A program made the translations under genes and the position numbers. From JABSSA01 sp039984715 (GTDB taxonomy: Bacteria; Pseudomonadota; Alphaproteobacteria; Rhodobacterales; Rhodobacteraceae), in contig JBDWUA010000006.1 in the NCBI GenBank assembly GCA_039984715.1, positions 62,001 to 126,000 of the forward strand: a stretch of 64,000 nucleotides of DNA, given 5' to 3'. Shown here one piece after another: positions 32,844 through 41,578 of this stretch (positions within the stretch are counted from its first letter, which is position 1; each line of letters opens with the position of its first letter). The notes under the pieces were generated by a model. It did not search any database. It worked only from the letters and a program-made list of their open reading frames with translations, and was not told where the DNA came from.

Positions 32844-33284
32844 CTATGACCGGGTCCAACGTTTCTCAATGTACATTAGGTGCGAATGCTCATCCTTTTC
32901 GCGCCCAATTTGAACAAGGCCTTCCCTGCGATAGAACGCCCGTGCTCGGTCGTTCTTTTCATAAACCCAAACTGTAATCCAGTCGCGATCTGTTTTGGCG
33001 AGATCAAGCAACGCTTTACCAATGCCACAGCTTTGCGCGTCAGGTGAAATATACAGACCTGTTATGTTGTCCTCTTCACGCACACAAAATCCAACCACTC
33101 GCCCTTCGCGTTCAGCGACCCACGCAGTTTCGGATTCAAGCATATCGACCCACGATTGCGCCATTGGTTCGAGATCGTCGACCGGAACCATCCATGGCGT
33201 TTCAGCAGCCCATTCACGAATGAAGGTTGCGCACGCGATTGCATCTGAACCTTTTGACGGTCGGTATGTGAACGTCAATTGCAC
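32844..33284 (-). CDS. GNAT-family N-acetyltransferase
   Basis: This 146-residue single-domain acetyltransferase has the acetyl-CoA binding motif A in SPDAQSCGIGKALLDLA (Q-x-x-G-x-G/A form), the strand VVGFCVREEDNITGLYI before it and the late ERAFYRREG-like turn (RARAFYRREGLVQIG). The substrate cannot be told from sequence; the length is normal for free-standing GNAT enzymes. It stands alone, facing away from the LacI gene, with a spacer of about 200 bases that may carry both promoters. Confidence 0.88.
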   Translation of the reverse strand: MQLTFTYRPSKGSDAIACATFIREWAAETPWMVPVDDLEPMAQSWVDMLESETAWVAEREGRVVGFCVREEDNITGLYISPDAQSCGIGKALLDLAKTDRDWITVWVYEKNDRARAFYRREGLVQIGREKDEHSHLMYIEKRWTRS

Positions 33285-33490
33285 GCTCCGTTGAATTGTT
33301 CTGCGTGGTCTTCGAATAATTCCACAAGCCTCACTCCATCACGCCATTTGCGATATACATTTTAGAGAACAAACTTGCCTCGTCCAACAAAGGTGCACGT
33401 CATGATCGTTTACCGCAAAGAATTGGCGGTGGTATGACAGAAAGTGGAACGGTATTGTGCCACGAACCATTTATTGGAATGAAGTCTTCT

Positions 33491-34492
33491 ATGGCGACCA
33501 TCAAGGACATTGCGCAGCGTTCCGGGGCAGGAATATCGACTGTTTCGCGTGTTCTGAACAATAGCGGTTATGTCTCTAGCGCCACGCGTGCGCGTGTTGA
33601 ACAGGCGATCGCAGATTTAGGATATCGTCCCAACGCCGGTGCACGCATGATGCGCAATGGTCGAAGCAATTTGATCGGCATTTTGGTTCCATCTATTAAG
33701 GTCGATTTCTTTGCCCGCCTGGCCCACAGGCTGGAACAGGCATTGTTTGCACAAGGGTACCAAACGCTGATCTGTTCGACGGCCGAAGATGTCAGGCATG
33801 AAAATGAATATGTTTCGATGCTGTTGGCGCAACAGGTTGACGGGGCGGTTGTTGTTTCCGTTGGCGGTGATGGCCGCGCGTTTTCCAGATTGAAGGATGT
33901 CGGGATACCCATGATTGCACTGGACCGGCAGCTTGACGGTCTTGGGGCGAAATCGGTGCGGGCGGATCACTTTGCCGGGGGGCAACTGGCAACTGAGCAT
34001 TTGATCAAACTTGGTCACAGAAAAATTTCGATCATCGGTGCGCCGGAACAATCAGAACCTGTACAAATGCGCACAGCTGGAGCGGTGGATGCGTGCAAGC
34101 GGGCTGGGTTAAAAGCACCTCAAACCATTCTGGGAACCGACCACAGTGTACAGGGCTGTGCCGCTTTGGCACAAAAGGTTCTTGATACAGTGGACAGGCC
34201 CAGTGCGATTGTCGCGACCAGTGACATAGCGGCGATTGGCGCATTACACGCGGCGCGCATTCTGGGCATCGCGATCCCACAAGAGGTATCAGTCACGGGC
34301 TTTGATGATACTCCGATGGCCGCTTACGTATTTCCGGCAATCACAACTGTTGTGCAGCCCATTGATCAGATTGCCCATGAATGCATCGCAGCACTTTTAT
34401 GCATGATACAAAACCCAAAAGAAGCCGATCAGAATGACATTATTTTGCCCGTGGTGTTGAACGTACGCCAATCGACTGCGACCGCGCCGTGA
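33491..34492 (+). CDS. LacI-family transcriptional regulator
   Basis: This 333-residue LacI-type repressor has an N-terminal helix-turn-helix and hinge (ATIKDIAQRSGAGISTVSRV, then GYRPNAGARMMRNGRS) and a sugar-binding periplasmic-type domain (VDGAVVVSVGG, then FDDTPMAAYVFPAITTVVQP). I chose ATG 33491 because GGAATGAAG lies in front and the family begins MATIKDIA; upstream ATGs at 33434 and 33479 would add an odd leader. Its target is probably the sugar operon ending next to it: an operator-like palindrome lies at 39196-39209 before that operon's first gene. The last 53 bases overlap the convergent mutarotase gene. Confidence 0.92.
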   Translation: MATIKDIAQRSGAGISTVSRVLNNSGYVSSATRARVEQAIADLGYRPNAGARMMRNGRSNLIGILVPSIKVDFFARLAHRLEQALFAQGYQTLICSTAEDVRHENEYVSMLLAQQVDGAVVVSVGGDGRAFSRLKDVGIPMIALDRQLDGLGAKSVRADHFAGGQLATEHLIKLGHRKISIIGAPEQSEPVQMRTAGAVDACKRAGLKAPQTILGTDHSVQGCAALAQKVLDTVDRPSAIVATSDIAAIGALHAARILGIAIPQEVSVTGFDDTPMAAYVFPAITTVVQPIDQIAHECIAALLCMIQNPKEADQNDIILPVVLNVRQSTATAP

Positions 34493-35459
34493 TTTGATAT
34501 CTTGTGTGAAAGCACTGACCTGATTTGAATTCGTTCGCCGTGTCATACCCTTTCGAACGCAGCGGGTTTGCTGTCGTCGAAACCGACGTCCCAAGATCAA
34601 AAGCAGCACAAACAGGTTCGATCCCAAGGGCAAGATGACGACCAGACCAAGGTGCGGATGAACGACCTCTGTTTGATATCCACAGCATCACACAGGGGAA
34701 TGTCTTAGCGTCATAGGTCAAGGAAAAGGTATCCCCAGTTGCGCGATCCGTCAGCGAAACTTGACCGCTGCCGCCAAGTACCAAAAGGCGAGTTTCACTG
34801 TTTTCTGGTCGTGGTAAAAGGCTGAAATCTAACGTCTCACCCCCCTCTCCTTGAACACAGGACAGATTAGTTGAGATCGCATTAGGTTTGACCAGCGTCG
34901 GGTCTGGTTGCGGTGTTTCTGGATGGCTTACCACGCTTGTCGCACCGGGGATTTCAAGCGACATGCGCCCCGGATCGTCAGGCAAAGCAAAAACAGGATG
35001 CAATCCGATTGGAAGCGTACAATCGCGACGGGGGTTGACCCACAGATCAAGTTCTATGCCGTTCTGTATGGGTTGAACCCGTCTTCGGATGGATTGGATC
35101 GGGTGATCAATTGGCAAACGGATATTGGCCTCAAGTCCCGCTTCATCCAACGACACGTCCCAGTCGTGATGCGCCGCGTAACCGTGGGCAAATGAGTCTT
35201 CCCAACTTTCTGATGCACACCATTCTGGCGGTTGCCCTTCTTGTGGAACGCCAAACGGGATGCAAGGCCACTCACCGCTTAATCCTTGAATTAATCCATT
35301 GAGTGATTTTGCCTCGGGCGTTCCGACCCATGGTGCTGTGTGCAGCGGGCTTACAGTCCGTCCCTTTTGTAATTCGATGGTCAAACCCTGCAACATTGCG
35401 CCGCGCGGTTGCATCGTCACCTGCCCCTTGTCCCATCGCAGCGTTTTGGGGTCCGTCAT
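34440..35459 (-). CDS. Aldose 1-epimerase (mutarotase)-fold protein
   Basis: This 339-residue galactose-mutarotase-fold protein probably interconverts sugar anomers. The fold is seen from the beta strands and the family segments LHTAPWVGTPEAKSL, HGYAAHHDWDVSL, LPIGLHPVFALPDDPGRM and TFPCVMLWISNRGR. The C-terminal 20 residues (FHTRYQITARSQSIG onward) run over the end of the convergent LacI gene and are probably not part of the fold. It is the last gene of the LacI-linked sugar operon. Confidence 0.75.
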   Translation of the reverse strand: MTDPKTLRWDKGQVTMQPRGAMLQGLTIELQKGRTVSPLHTAPWVGTPEAKSLNGLIQGLSGEWPCIPFGVPQEGQPPEWCASESWEDSFAHGYAAHHDWDVSLDEAGLEANIRLPIDHPIQSIRRRVQPIQNGIELDLWVNPRRDCTLPIGLHPVFALPDDPGRMSLEIPGATSVVSHPETPQPDPTLVKPNAISTNLSCVQGEGGETLDFSLLPRPENSETRLLVLGGSGQVSLTDRATGDTFSLTYDAKTFPCVMLWISNRGRSSAPWSGRHLALGIEPVCAAFDLGTSVSTTANPLRSKGYDTANEFKSGQCFHTRYQITARSQSIGVRSTPRAK

Positions 35460-35568
35460 TGTCGGCTATCGATTATGAATGTCATGGACACAAACCTAAG
35501 AAAGCACAAATTAACGGCATACTATTTTTGATCCTCATCATCCCAAAGCTCTTGCCGCCAATCAAAAC

Positions 35569-36546
35569 CTACAAATCGCTTAAGGTAGAAACCCCGCCAG
35601 TCGCGGTCGATGCGCGCAGACAGGCCGCGGCCATTTTGTTACCCAGCTGAACGCATTCCTGCGGCTGCCATCCTTCATGAAGCCCGTGCAAAATCCCAGC
35701 TGCAAATGCATCCCCTGCCCCGACTGGGCTGACAATTTCGGTCTTTGGGATTTGAGGAACATCAAACCACAATTCTTGATCCGCCGCCTTCCAAAGCGAC
35801 AGTCTGGGAGTGTGCAGAATGCAGCCTTGTCGCAGCCCGCCTGACATCAATTGTTCTGCCGCGCGCAGCATATTGGCACGGTCTTCTTCGCCACTCAAAT
35901 CGATCCCTGTGGCACGTGACGCTTCGGTTTCGTTCAAGAACAACCAATCGATTTCAGCCAATGTTCCCGCAACCGTCTGCGCATAGCTGTCTGTTGACGA
36001 CGACACCAAATCAACGCAGGTCATCATCCCAGACTGACGGGCCTGCGCCAGCAGATGATACGCCCCCGTGTGCCCGTCAGGCCCAACCGCATCAAGGATA
36101 GGCATCAGCGTCAAATATCCCAAATAGAAGATACGCGGTTGATGTGATGCGATTGCGTCGAGCGACAGGGTCTGCGCGCTCAGATGATCATTGGCACCGG
36201 CAAAGTAGAAGAATGTCCGGCTGTCCCCCGGCACATTCATCACATGGGTATGCGCGGTGCCAACGTCTTGAATGATGTTTAGGTTCTCAACGGACAGACC
36301 GGCGGCATTACACGCGTTCAAAACCACATCCGCATGGGCATCGCCGCCCAGCAATCCCGCAGGCAGCACCGGGTAATCAACATTCAACGCAGCAAGGTTA
36401 AACGCGACATTCGCGGCCCCACCACCAACCCCAACAGTTTGGTCGGAAATGACCACAAGATCGGATTTCGCGGGCCATGCGGGGATATCGTGAACGATAT
36501 CTACAATCCAATTGCCCGCACATACAATGCCACGCCGAGCGGTCAT
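35569..36546 (-). CDS. PfkB-family sugar kinase
   Basis: This 325-residue ribokinase-type kinase has the N-terminal glycine-rich substrate motif (VGVGGGAANVAFNLA) and the C-terminal PfkB signature with catalytic base (SPVGAGDAFAAGILHG). The start at 36546 shares one base with the stop of the isomerase gene (TGATG), so it is coupled; the longer frame from 36564 is less likely. In this operon it would phosphorylate the ketose made by the isomerase, before aldol cleavage. The exact substrate is not readable from sequence. Confidence 0.9.
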   Translation of the reverse strand: MTARRGIVCAGNWIVDIVHDIPAWPAKSDLVVISDQTVGVGGGAANVAFNLAALNVDYPVLPAGLLGGDAHADVVLNACNAAGLSVENLNIIQDVGTAHTHVMNVPGDSRTFFYFAGANDHLSAQTLSLDAIASHQPRIFYLGYLTLMPILDAVGPDGHTGAYHLLAQARQSGMMTCVDLVSSSTDSYAQTVAGTLAEIDWLFLNETEASRATGIDLSGEEDRANMLRAAEQLMSGGLRQGCILHTPRLSLWKAADQELWFDVPQIPKTEIVSPVGAGDAFAAGILHGLHEGWQPQECVQLGNKMAAACLRASTATGGVSTLSDL

Positions 36547-37196
36547 CACAACACCTCGTTCCACAGCTGACGATAGGGCGCTTCATCTTCGTTGATGTCG
36601 CTAAAGCGACCCAACGGTTCCAGAAAATAATTGTCGGTCAGGTCATCGTTACACTGACTGACTTCGGCAACAAAAACCGGTGCCACGTCACCCCAAAATC
36701 GATGCTGAACACCCCGCGGAATTGTTATGCTTTGGCCAGCAGTCAATCGATGAACTTGTCCATACAAAGGGGCGGTTGCACCATCGATAAGCACAGAGTC
36801 ATCCTGTACATCCAACACAGCGCCCTCGCGTGTAAATTCCACGCATAGCGTTCCGCCACCCCGTACAATGATGTCTTCTAATTTGCTTTTGTGGGCGTGA
36901 AACGGCGTTTCCTGATCAACACCCACAAACAGCAGCTTTTCAGCATAAGGTCGTTCACCATGTGCCTGCGTCCCATTGCGCACGCAAAATAATGTCAGCC
37001 CACGTTTTTCAAACGCGCGAGACCCCATATCGGTTACGTCCCAGCCCAATTGCCGTTCTTTCAACCACGCACTTTGGGATGCGTTGGCGCGGTGATCCGC
37101 GACTGTCCAAGACGCCCAATTTGGCAAGGCCCAAGAATGACGTGCAAGCGTTGCTTCTGCGGCTTGAATGGCTGAGTTGATCTGTGATCGGTTCAT
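36546..37196 (-). CDS. D-lyxose/D-mannose-type ketol-isomerase
   Basis: This 216-residue cupin-fold isomerase resembles D-lyxose ketol-isomerases, which also act on D-mannose and interconvert aldose and ketose. Metal-binding residues are visible in TPFHAHKSKLEDIIVRGGG (two His and a Glu) and in PRGVQHRFWGD (His). The N-terminal helix RSQINSAIQAAEATLARH and the W-rich start are typical. It is flanked by a PfkB kinase and a Gfo/Idh dehydrogenase in one transcription unit, pointing to pentose or hexose catabolism. Confidence 0.85.
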   Translation of the reverse strand: MNRSQINSAIQAAEATLARHSWALPNWASWTVADHRANASQSAWLKERQLGWDVTDMGSRAFEKRGLTLFCVRNGTQAHGERPYAEKLLFVGVDQETPFHAHKSKLEDIIVRGGGTLCVEFTREGAVLDVQDDSVLIDGATAPLYGQVHRLTAGQSITIPRGVQHRFWGDVAPVFVAEVSQCNDDLTDNYFLEPLGRFSDINEDEAPYRQLWNEVL

Positions 37197-38338
37197 TTTG
37201 CATACACCACTTTTTGCACCTGCCCTGATTTTCCGGCCGCAAGCGCTGCGGTCAAAATCGCATGATGATCAGATGCTTCGCATGGCGTTGCACACCCGAA
37301 ACCACGCGCGTCCCCGCCTGCCAGTTCATCAACAAAGGCGGCCCACATTTGTTGGATCGCATCAGCGAACCCAAATTCGAAAATCCCGCCCGTGATTGCG
37401 GGGAACAAAGACTGATATCCAAGGTCTTCGGTTTGCCATGCCTGAACGCCGCCAGGTTCGTAATGCATGAATTGCCATTGGCGTGGTGATTTGGTCGTGA
37501 AATACGCCGATCCCTTCATACCAAGCACCCGCAACGACCACGTGTTGGATTCACCGGGTGCGATTCGCCACGTCTTGAGCACCAAGGGGAACTCTCCCCC
37601 CGATGTCGAAACAGAACCGGTGATGGTGGCATTATCCCACGTCTCGCAGGGAACGCGATTGCCTTTGCCATCGGGACGGGTTGTGACGCGCTTAACAAGG
37701 CTTGTGTGGACCGTTTCCGGCCGCCAGCCCATCCGCAATGGAACGTGACAGACATGCATTCCCAGATCACCCATGCACCCGTATTCACCATTGACGTCAA
37801 TCATCCGCTTCCAGTTGATCACCTTGTCCGGATTGATATCCGAGGAATGTAAAAACGCGGATTCCACTTCGATAATGTCGCCAACAGCCCCGGAATTCAC
37901 AAAGTCGATGACCCGCTGCGCGCCTGGAAAATACGGCATTTCCGACGAGCACCGCACAAACACACCCGGATGATCCGCAAGCGCCTTTGAGATACGCGCA
38001 TTCTGGTCAGCATCCATCCCAAAGGGTTTCTCGCCCAACAGATGCTTTCCCGCCGCAAGAATTTGCGGATAGATGTCAGCGTGCAAAACATGCGGAACGG
38101 CGCAATAGATCGCGTCAATATCCGGGTTCGCCAACAGCTCGCGATAATCCGTGGTGGTTTGTTTGACACTGGGCACGTGGGTAGAAAACCAGCCCATCAA
38201 CTCTTCGTTCGTGTCACAGACCCCAATGATTTCAGGGCGAGCCCGAGTTTCGGTCAAATGCAGCCACCGTGCGGCCGCCGAGGCGAATTCCCGGCCCATC
38301 AACCCACAACCGATAATACCAAAGCGAATGGTTTTCAT
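37193..38338 (-). CDS. Gfo/Idh/MocA-family oxidoreductase
   Basis: This 381-residue NAD(P)-dependent sugar dehydrogenase has a Rossmann start (FGIIGCGLMGREFASAAARW), the AVPHVLHADIYPQILAAGKH helix, the catalytic lysine in GEKPFGMD and the C-terminal alpha/beta domain with CMGDLGMHVCHVPLRMGW. Such enzymes oxidise or reduce sugars, inositols or sugar acids. Overlap with the isomerase gene (four bases) and a short four-base gap to the aldolase gene indicate co-transcription. The substrate is unknown; the genes around it suggest a ketose or an inositol-like polyol. Confidence 0.88.
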   Translation of the reverse strand: MKTIRFGIIGCGLMGREFASAAARWLHLTETRARPEIIGVCDTNEELMGWFSTHVPSVKQTTTDYRELLANPDIDAIYCAVPHVLHADIYPQILAAGKHLLGEKPFGMDADQNARISKALADHPGVFVRCSSEMPYFPGAQRVIDFVNSGAVGDIIEVESAFLHSSDINPDKVINWKRMIDVNGEYGCMGDLGMHVCHVPLRMGWRPETVHTSLVKRVTTRPDGKGNRVPCETWDNATITGSVSTSGGEFPLVLKTWRIAPGESNTWSLRVLGMKGSAYFTTKSPRQWQFMHYEPGGVQAWQTEDLGYQSLFPAITGGIFEFGFADAIQQMWAAFVDELAGGDARGFGCATPCEASDHHAILTAALAAGKSGQVQKVVYAK

Positions 38339-38342
38339 AGCG

Positions 38343-39167
38343 TTAGCCCACCATCGTCAATGCATCACTGACCGTTGCGCCATCATGCACGACGGCCATC
38401 AACGCACGGGTCATTGCACCGGGGTTTTCGTGATGGATGACATTGCGTCCATAAACGATGCCGCGCGCACCTTGGTCCATCAGGTCCTTGGTCCGTGTCA
38501 GGATTTTCTTATCCGAAACTTTACCACCGCCACGAACCAAAACCGGAATGTTTTGCGCGATTTCAACTACTTTGTGGTATTGGCCGACGTCGGTACAAGG
38601 GTCGGCCTTGATGATATCCGCACCCAATTCCACGGCTTGACGCACAAGGGGCAGGATTTTTTCCAGATCGCCATCGACCATGTACCCCCCATTTGCGTTA
38701 TCTTGCATCACCAACGGTTCAACCATCAACGGCATAGAGGCCAGATCGCACGCATGCTTAAGCCCGTTGATGTTGCGAATGCACTGTCGATAAACCTCTG
38801 GTTCGTTTGGCAGGCTCAGAAGGTTTACAACCACACAAGCCGCATCCAAACGGATCGCCTGTTGCACTGGCTGATCGATCACTTCGGAAAACAACGCCTT
38901 GGGCAGCGGCGTGCCATAGACATTTGCAATGTCAGTGCGCAACACCAATGCAGGCCGGTCCTTGCCCGCGCGCGATTGCAACAATGGCGCCGTGCCCGGA
39001 GGAAGCTGGATCGCGTCGGGTGCCGCATTCGCAACGATATCAACAGCTGTAGTCATGTTTTCGATACCGCCAAGAAATGTCTTTTCGTTAAACATACCGT
39101 GGTCGATTGCGACGTCGAAACAATTTCCAGATGCCCCGAACAAGCGATTGAAACGTGCTGCTTTCAT
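38343..39167 (-). CDS. Class I aldolase, DhnA/FbaB-LsrF type
   Basis: This 274-residue TIM-barrel aldolase has the family motif FDVAIDHGMFN, the strand PLMVEPLVMQ, the Schiff-base lysine region GADIIKADPCTDV and the phosphate-binding PVLVRGGGKVSDKKIL and ARGIVYGRNVI. It would cleave a phosphorylated ketose. I chose ATG 39167; the frame further up begins only with a TTG at 39182. It is the first gene of the operon, and a LacI-type operator lies 29 bases upstream. It is related to FbaB and LsrF, but the exact substrate is open. Confidence 0.85.
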   Translation of the reverse strand: MKAARFNRLFGASGNCFDVAIDHGMFNEKTFLGGIENMTTAVDIVANAAPDAIQLPPGTAPLLQSRAGKDRPALVLRTDIANVYGTPLPKALFSEVIDQPVQQAIRLDAACVVVNLLSLPNEPEVYRQCIRNINGLKHACDLASMPLMVEPLVMQDNANGGYMVDGDLEKILPLVRQAVELGADIIKADPCTDVGQYHKVVEIAQNIPVLVRGGGKVSDKKILTRTKDLMDQGARGIVYGRNVIHHENPGAMTRALMAVVHDGATVSDALTMVG

Positions 39168-39195
39168 GGTGGATGTCCCCAAATACGCTCCAATA

Positions 39196-39209
39196 TGGAA
39201 ACGTTACCA
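39196..39209. promoter_or_regulatory. LacI-type operator before the aldolase operon
   Basis: TGGAAACGTTACCA is a 12-of-14 inverted repeat with the central AACGTT typical of LacI-family operators. It sits 29 bases upstream of the aldolase start, where a repressor would block transcription. The LacI gene at the other end of this cluster is the obvious candidate partner. Confidence 0.7.
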
Positions 39210-39343
39210 TGCCAAACCTATCGCTAGCTTCTTCAATGTGTCAAGATTTTTGAAATCCCATGCTTTGGGATGGGCGCAGCGTTTGAATTCACGTGAATTG
39301 CCACTGTCAATTTACTGACGAGTAATACCGCCGTGGCGGTTGC

Positions 39344-39366
39344 TCCGGGGCGTAAACGGCCCCGGA
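39344..39366 (-). terminator. Hairpin downstream of the AGCS symporter gene
   Basis: TCCGGGGC and GCCCCGGA form a perfect eight-base stem around a seven-base loop, eleven bases after the symporter stop. There is no clear U-run on the minus strand, so termination is uncertain; it may instead stabilise the transcript end. Confidence 0.5.
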
Positions 39367-39376
39367 ACTGTTTGAT

Positions 39377-40933
39377 TTAATGCGCGAACTTGCGGATTTC
39401 TCCGCTTTCAAGGCGCGAGGTATAAGAAACCAACTCTTCTTTCACCAACTTCATCAAGAAATAGAGGCAGAAGATATTCACCACAGCCATTGTAAAGATT
39501 GCGGCGTCTGAGAAGTCGATGACCGGGCCAAGGCTGGCGGCGGCACCGATGACGATAAAGATGCAGAAGATGATTTTGAACGTCAGCTCAGATGTTTTGC
39601 CTTCCCCAAAAAGATAGGTCCAAGCTTTCAAGCCGTAATAGCTCCAGGAAATCATGGTTGAAAAGGCGAACAGAACAACTGCGACAGCTAGGACATATGG
39701 GAACCAACTGATGCCCGATGCAAACGCTGCAGACGTCAATGCAACACCAGAATTTCCGTCAACAGTCGCAATCGCAGTCCCCGCTTCGTTCAACATATAG
39801 TTGCCCGTGTTTGGATCGACGATCAACTGTTGCGAGATGACGATCACCAATGCGGTCATTGTACAAATCACAACCGTATCGATCAGAGGTTCCAGCAATG
39901 ACACAAAACCCTCTGTGATTGGTTCCTTGGTTTTCACCGCAGAGTGGGCAATCGCTGCAGATCCAACACCCGCTTCGTTCGAGAACGCCGCCCGTTTGAA
40001 CCCTTGGATCAAAGCTCCGACCATGCCGCCAGCAACACCAAGACCTGTGAACGCGCCTGCAAAAATCTGACCAAAGGCCCAACCGATCATGTTGTAATTC
40101 ACAATCAAGATGATCAAAGCCGCTCCGACATAAAGAAGGCCCATGAACGGGACGACTTTTTCGGTAACACGCGCGATGGATTTAACGCCGCCTACGATGA
40201 CCGCAAAGACGATCGCGGCAAAGATAAACCCTGTGATCAAACCTGAAAAATCAAATCCCACGACTTGCTGGATCTGCGCATGTGCCTGATTGGCTTGGAA
40301 CATATTGCCGCCGCCCAATGCGCCCAGAATGCAGAAGATTGAAAACAATACCGCAAGGAATCTGCCACCCGGAAGGCCAAGTTCTTTAAAACCTTTCGAG
40401 ATGTAATACATCGGACCACCAGAAACAGAACCGTCTGGATATTCGTTTCGATATTTCACACCCAACGTACATTCGGTGAATTTTGACGCCATGCCCAGAA
40501 GACCGGCAAGGATCATCCAGAAAGTCGCACCCGGACCTCCGATGCCAACGGCAACGGCAACACCCGCAATATTCCCAAGGCCAACCGTACCCGAAAGCGC
40601 TGTCGCAAGGGCTTGGAAATGGCTTACTTCGCCTGCATCATTTGGGTCAGAATAGTCGCCCTTCACCAATTGGATCGAGTGTTTGAAATAACGGAATTGA
40701 ACAAAACCAAAATACAAAGTGAAAACAGACGCGGCTACAACCAGCCACATGACGATCCACGGGAAATTCGTCCCCGGGAATGGTGCAAAAACGAGACTGA
40801 CAAATGGACCCGTAGTCGTGGCAAACGCCGAATTGACACGGTCTGCCATGCTTGCAGATTCCTGAGCTAGCAATGGGTTTGCAACAGCGGTCGCGACCGC
40901 GCTGGAAACGCCTAGTTTTATCGCATTTTTCAT
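39377..40933 (-). CDS. AGCS-family sodium/alanine (or glycine) symporter
   Basis: This 518-residue membrane protein of the alanine/glycine:cation symporter family has about ten to eleven hydrophobic segments. Family signatures are ATALSGTVGLGNIAGVAVAV, then GGPGATFWMILAGLLGMASK, and KRAAFSNEAGVGSAAIAHSA with PITEGFVSLLEPLIDTVVIC. It imports small neutral amino acids with Na+. Upstream in the same direction lies a universal stress protein gene, and then a divergent Lrp regulator, which suggests amino-acid-responsive control. Confidence 0.93.
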   Translation of the reverse strand: MKNAIKLGVSSAVATAVANPLLAQESASMADRVNSAFATTTGPFVSLVFAPFPGTNFPWIVMWLVVAASVFTLYFGFVQFRYFKHSIQLVKGDYSDPNDAGEVSHFQALATALSGTVGLGNIAGVAVAVGIGGPGATFWMILAGLLGMASKFTECTLGVKYRNEYPDGSVSGGPMYYISKGFKELGLPGGRFLAVLFSIFCILGALGGGNMFQANQAHAQIQQVVGFDFSGLITGFIFAAIVFAVIVGGVKSIARVTEKVVPFMGLLYVGAALIILIVNYNMIGWAFGQIFAGAFTGLGVAGGMVGALIQGFKRAAFSNEAGVGSAAIAHSAVKTKEPITEGFVSLLEPLIDTVVICTMTALVIVISQQLIVDPNTGNYMLNEAGTAIATVDGNSGVALTSAAFASGISWFPYVLAVAVVLFAFSTMISWSYYGLKAWTYLFGEGKTSELTFKIIFCIFIVIGAAASLGPVIDFSDAAIFTMAVVNIFCLYFLMKLVKEELVSYTSRLESGEIRKFAH

Positions 40934-40944
40934 TATGTTGTTCC

Positions 40945-41382
40945 TTATCCGACGACCGTCACCGGCACCTCAGCATGCATCACGAGGTTCTGGGTTGAAC
41001 TTCCAAAAATTCGTTTTGTGAACCCGTCAGCAGACGCACGTCCGACGATGATCTGCGCCCCGCCCGCTTCAACAGTTACGGCATTCAGCGTTTGCGCCAC
41101 GTCCCCATGTCGCACCAACCCGCTGGCTTTAAAGCCGGCATCGGTCAACGCTTTGACGGCAGGTGCCACCACCCGCGACGTCGCAAGTTCGATCTCTTCT
41201 TCTCGCCTCTTGTGACGTTGTTCGTTTTCTTCGGCAGTTTGGAATGTGAATGGCGACCATTCAATGACGTAAACCGCCAAAACCTCGCAACTTTCCATTC
41301 GAGATGCCAGATCACGAGCGAACGATAATGCGCGTTCTCCAGTGTCTGTCCCGTCTAGTCCAACGACAATCTTTATTGTCAT
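40945..41382 (-). CDS. Universal stress protein (UspA family)
   Basis: This 145-residue Usp protein has the starting strand IKIVVGLDGTDTGERALSFA and the ATP-binding motif near the C-terminus (GGAQIIVGRASADGFTKRIF, then GSSTQNLVMHAEVPVTVV). ATG 41382 follows GGAGGACAAG and gives the normal family length; the open frame extends 40 codons upstream but begins without a ribosome site. It is twelve bases ahead of the symporter gene and probably in the same transcript, a pairing often seen between Usp genes and transporters. Confidence 0.9.
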   Translation of the reverse strand: MTIKIVVGLDGTDTGERALSFARDLASRMESCEVLAVYVIEWSPFTFQTAEENEQRHKRREEEIELATSRVVAPAVKALTDAGFKASGLVRHGDVAQTLNAVTVEAGGAQIIVGRASADGFTKRIFGSSTQNLVMHAEVPVTVVG

Positions 41383-41532
41383 CTTGTCCTCCATGTCCGG
41401 TCTGTTTTTCATATGTTGGAGGGTCATTGCCCTCAGGGTTATGCAAAGCCTCTGACTATGCAGAGTCAAATTCACCCTTGGGTTAATATTAGGAATTATC
41501 ACTAGGTATAGGGTTTATTTTTAGCGAAATTA

Positions 41533-41578
41533 CAGTAATATTGTCGGTAATAGAGCTAAACAGTAGGTAATATTACTG
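41533..41578. promoter_or_regulatory. Inverted repeat at the Lrp gene start (likely autoregulatory site)
   Basis: CAGTAATATT (41533-41542) and AATATTACTG (41569-41578) are exact reverse complements, ten bases each, separated by 26 bases; the second arm ends directly at the ATG of the Lrp gene. The whole region is AT-rich. Lrp/AsnC proteins wrap such paired sites and repress themselves, so this fits both autoregulation and control of the divergent Usp-symporter unit. Confidence 0.6.

Noticed and set aside
41383..41578. Glycine riboswitch before the AGCS symporter unit
   Set aside because: Such symporters are often under glycine riboswitches, but the leader here is AT-rich, short and carries an Lrp-type repeat; no conserved aptamer core was seen.
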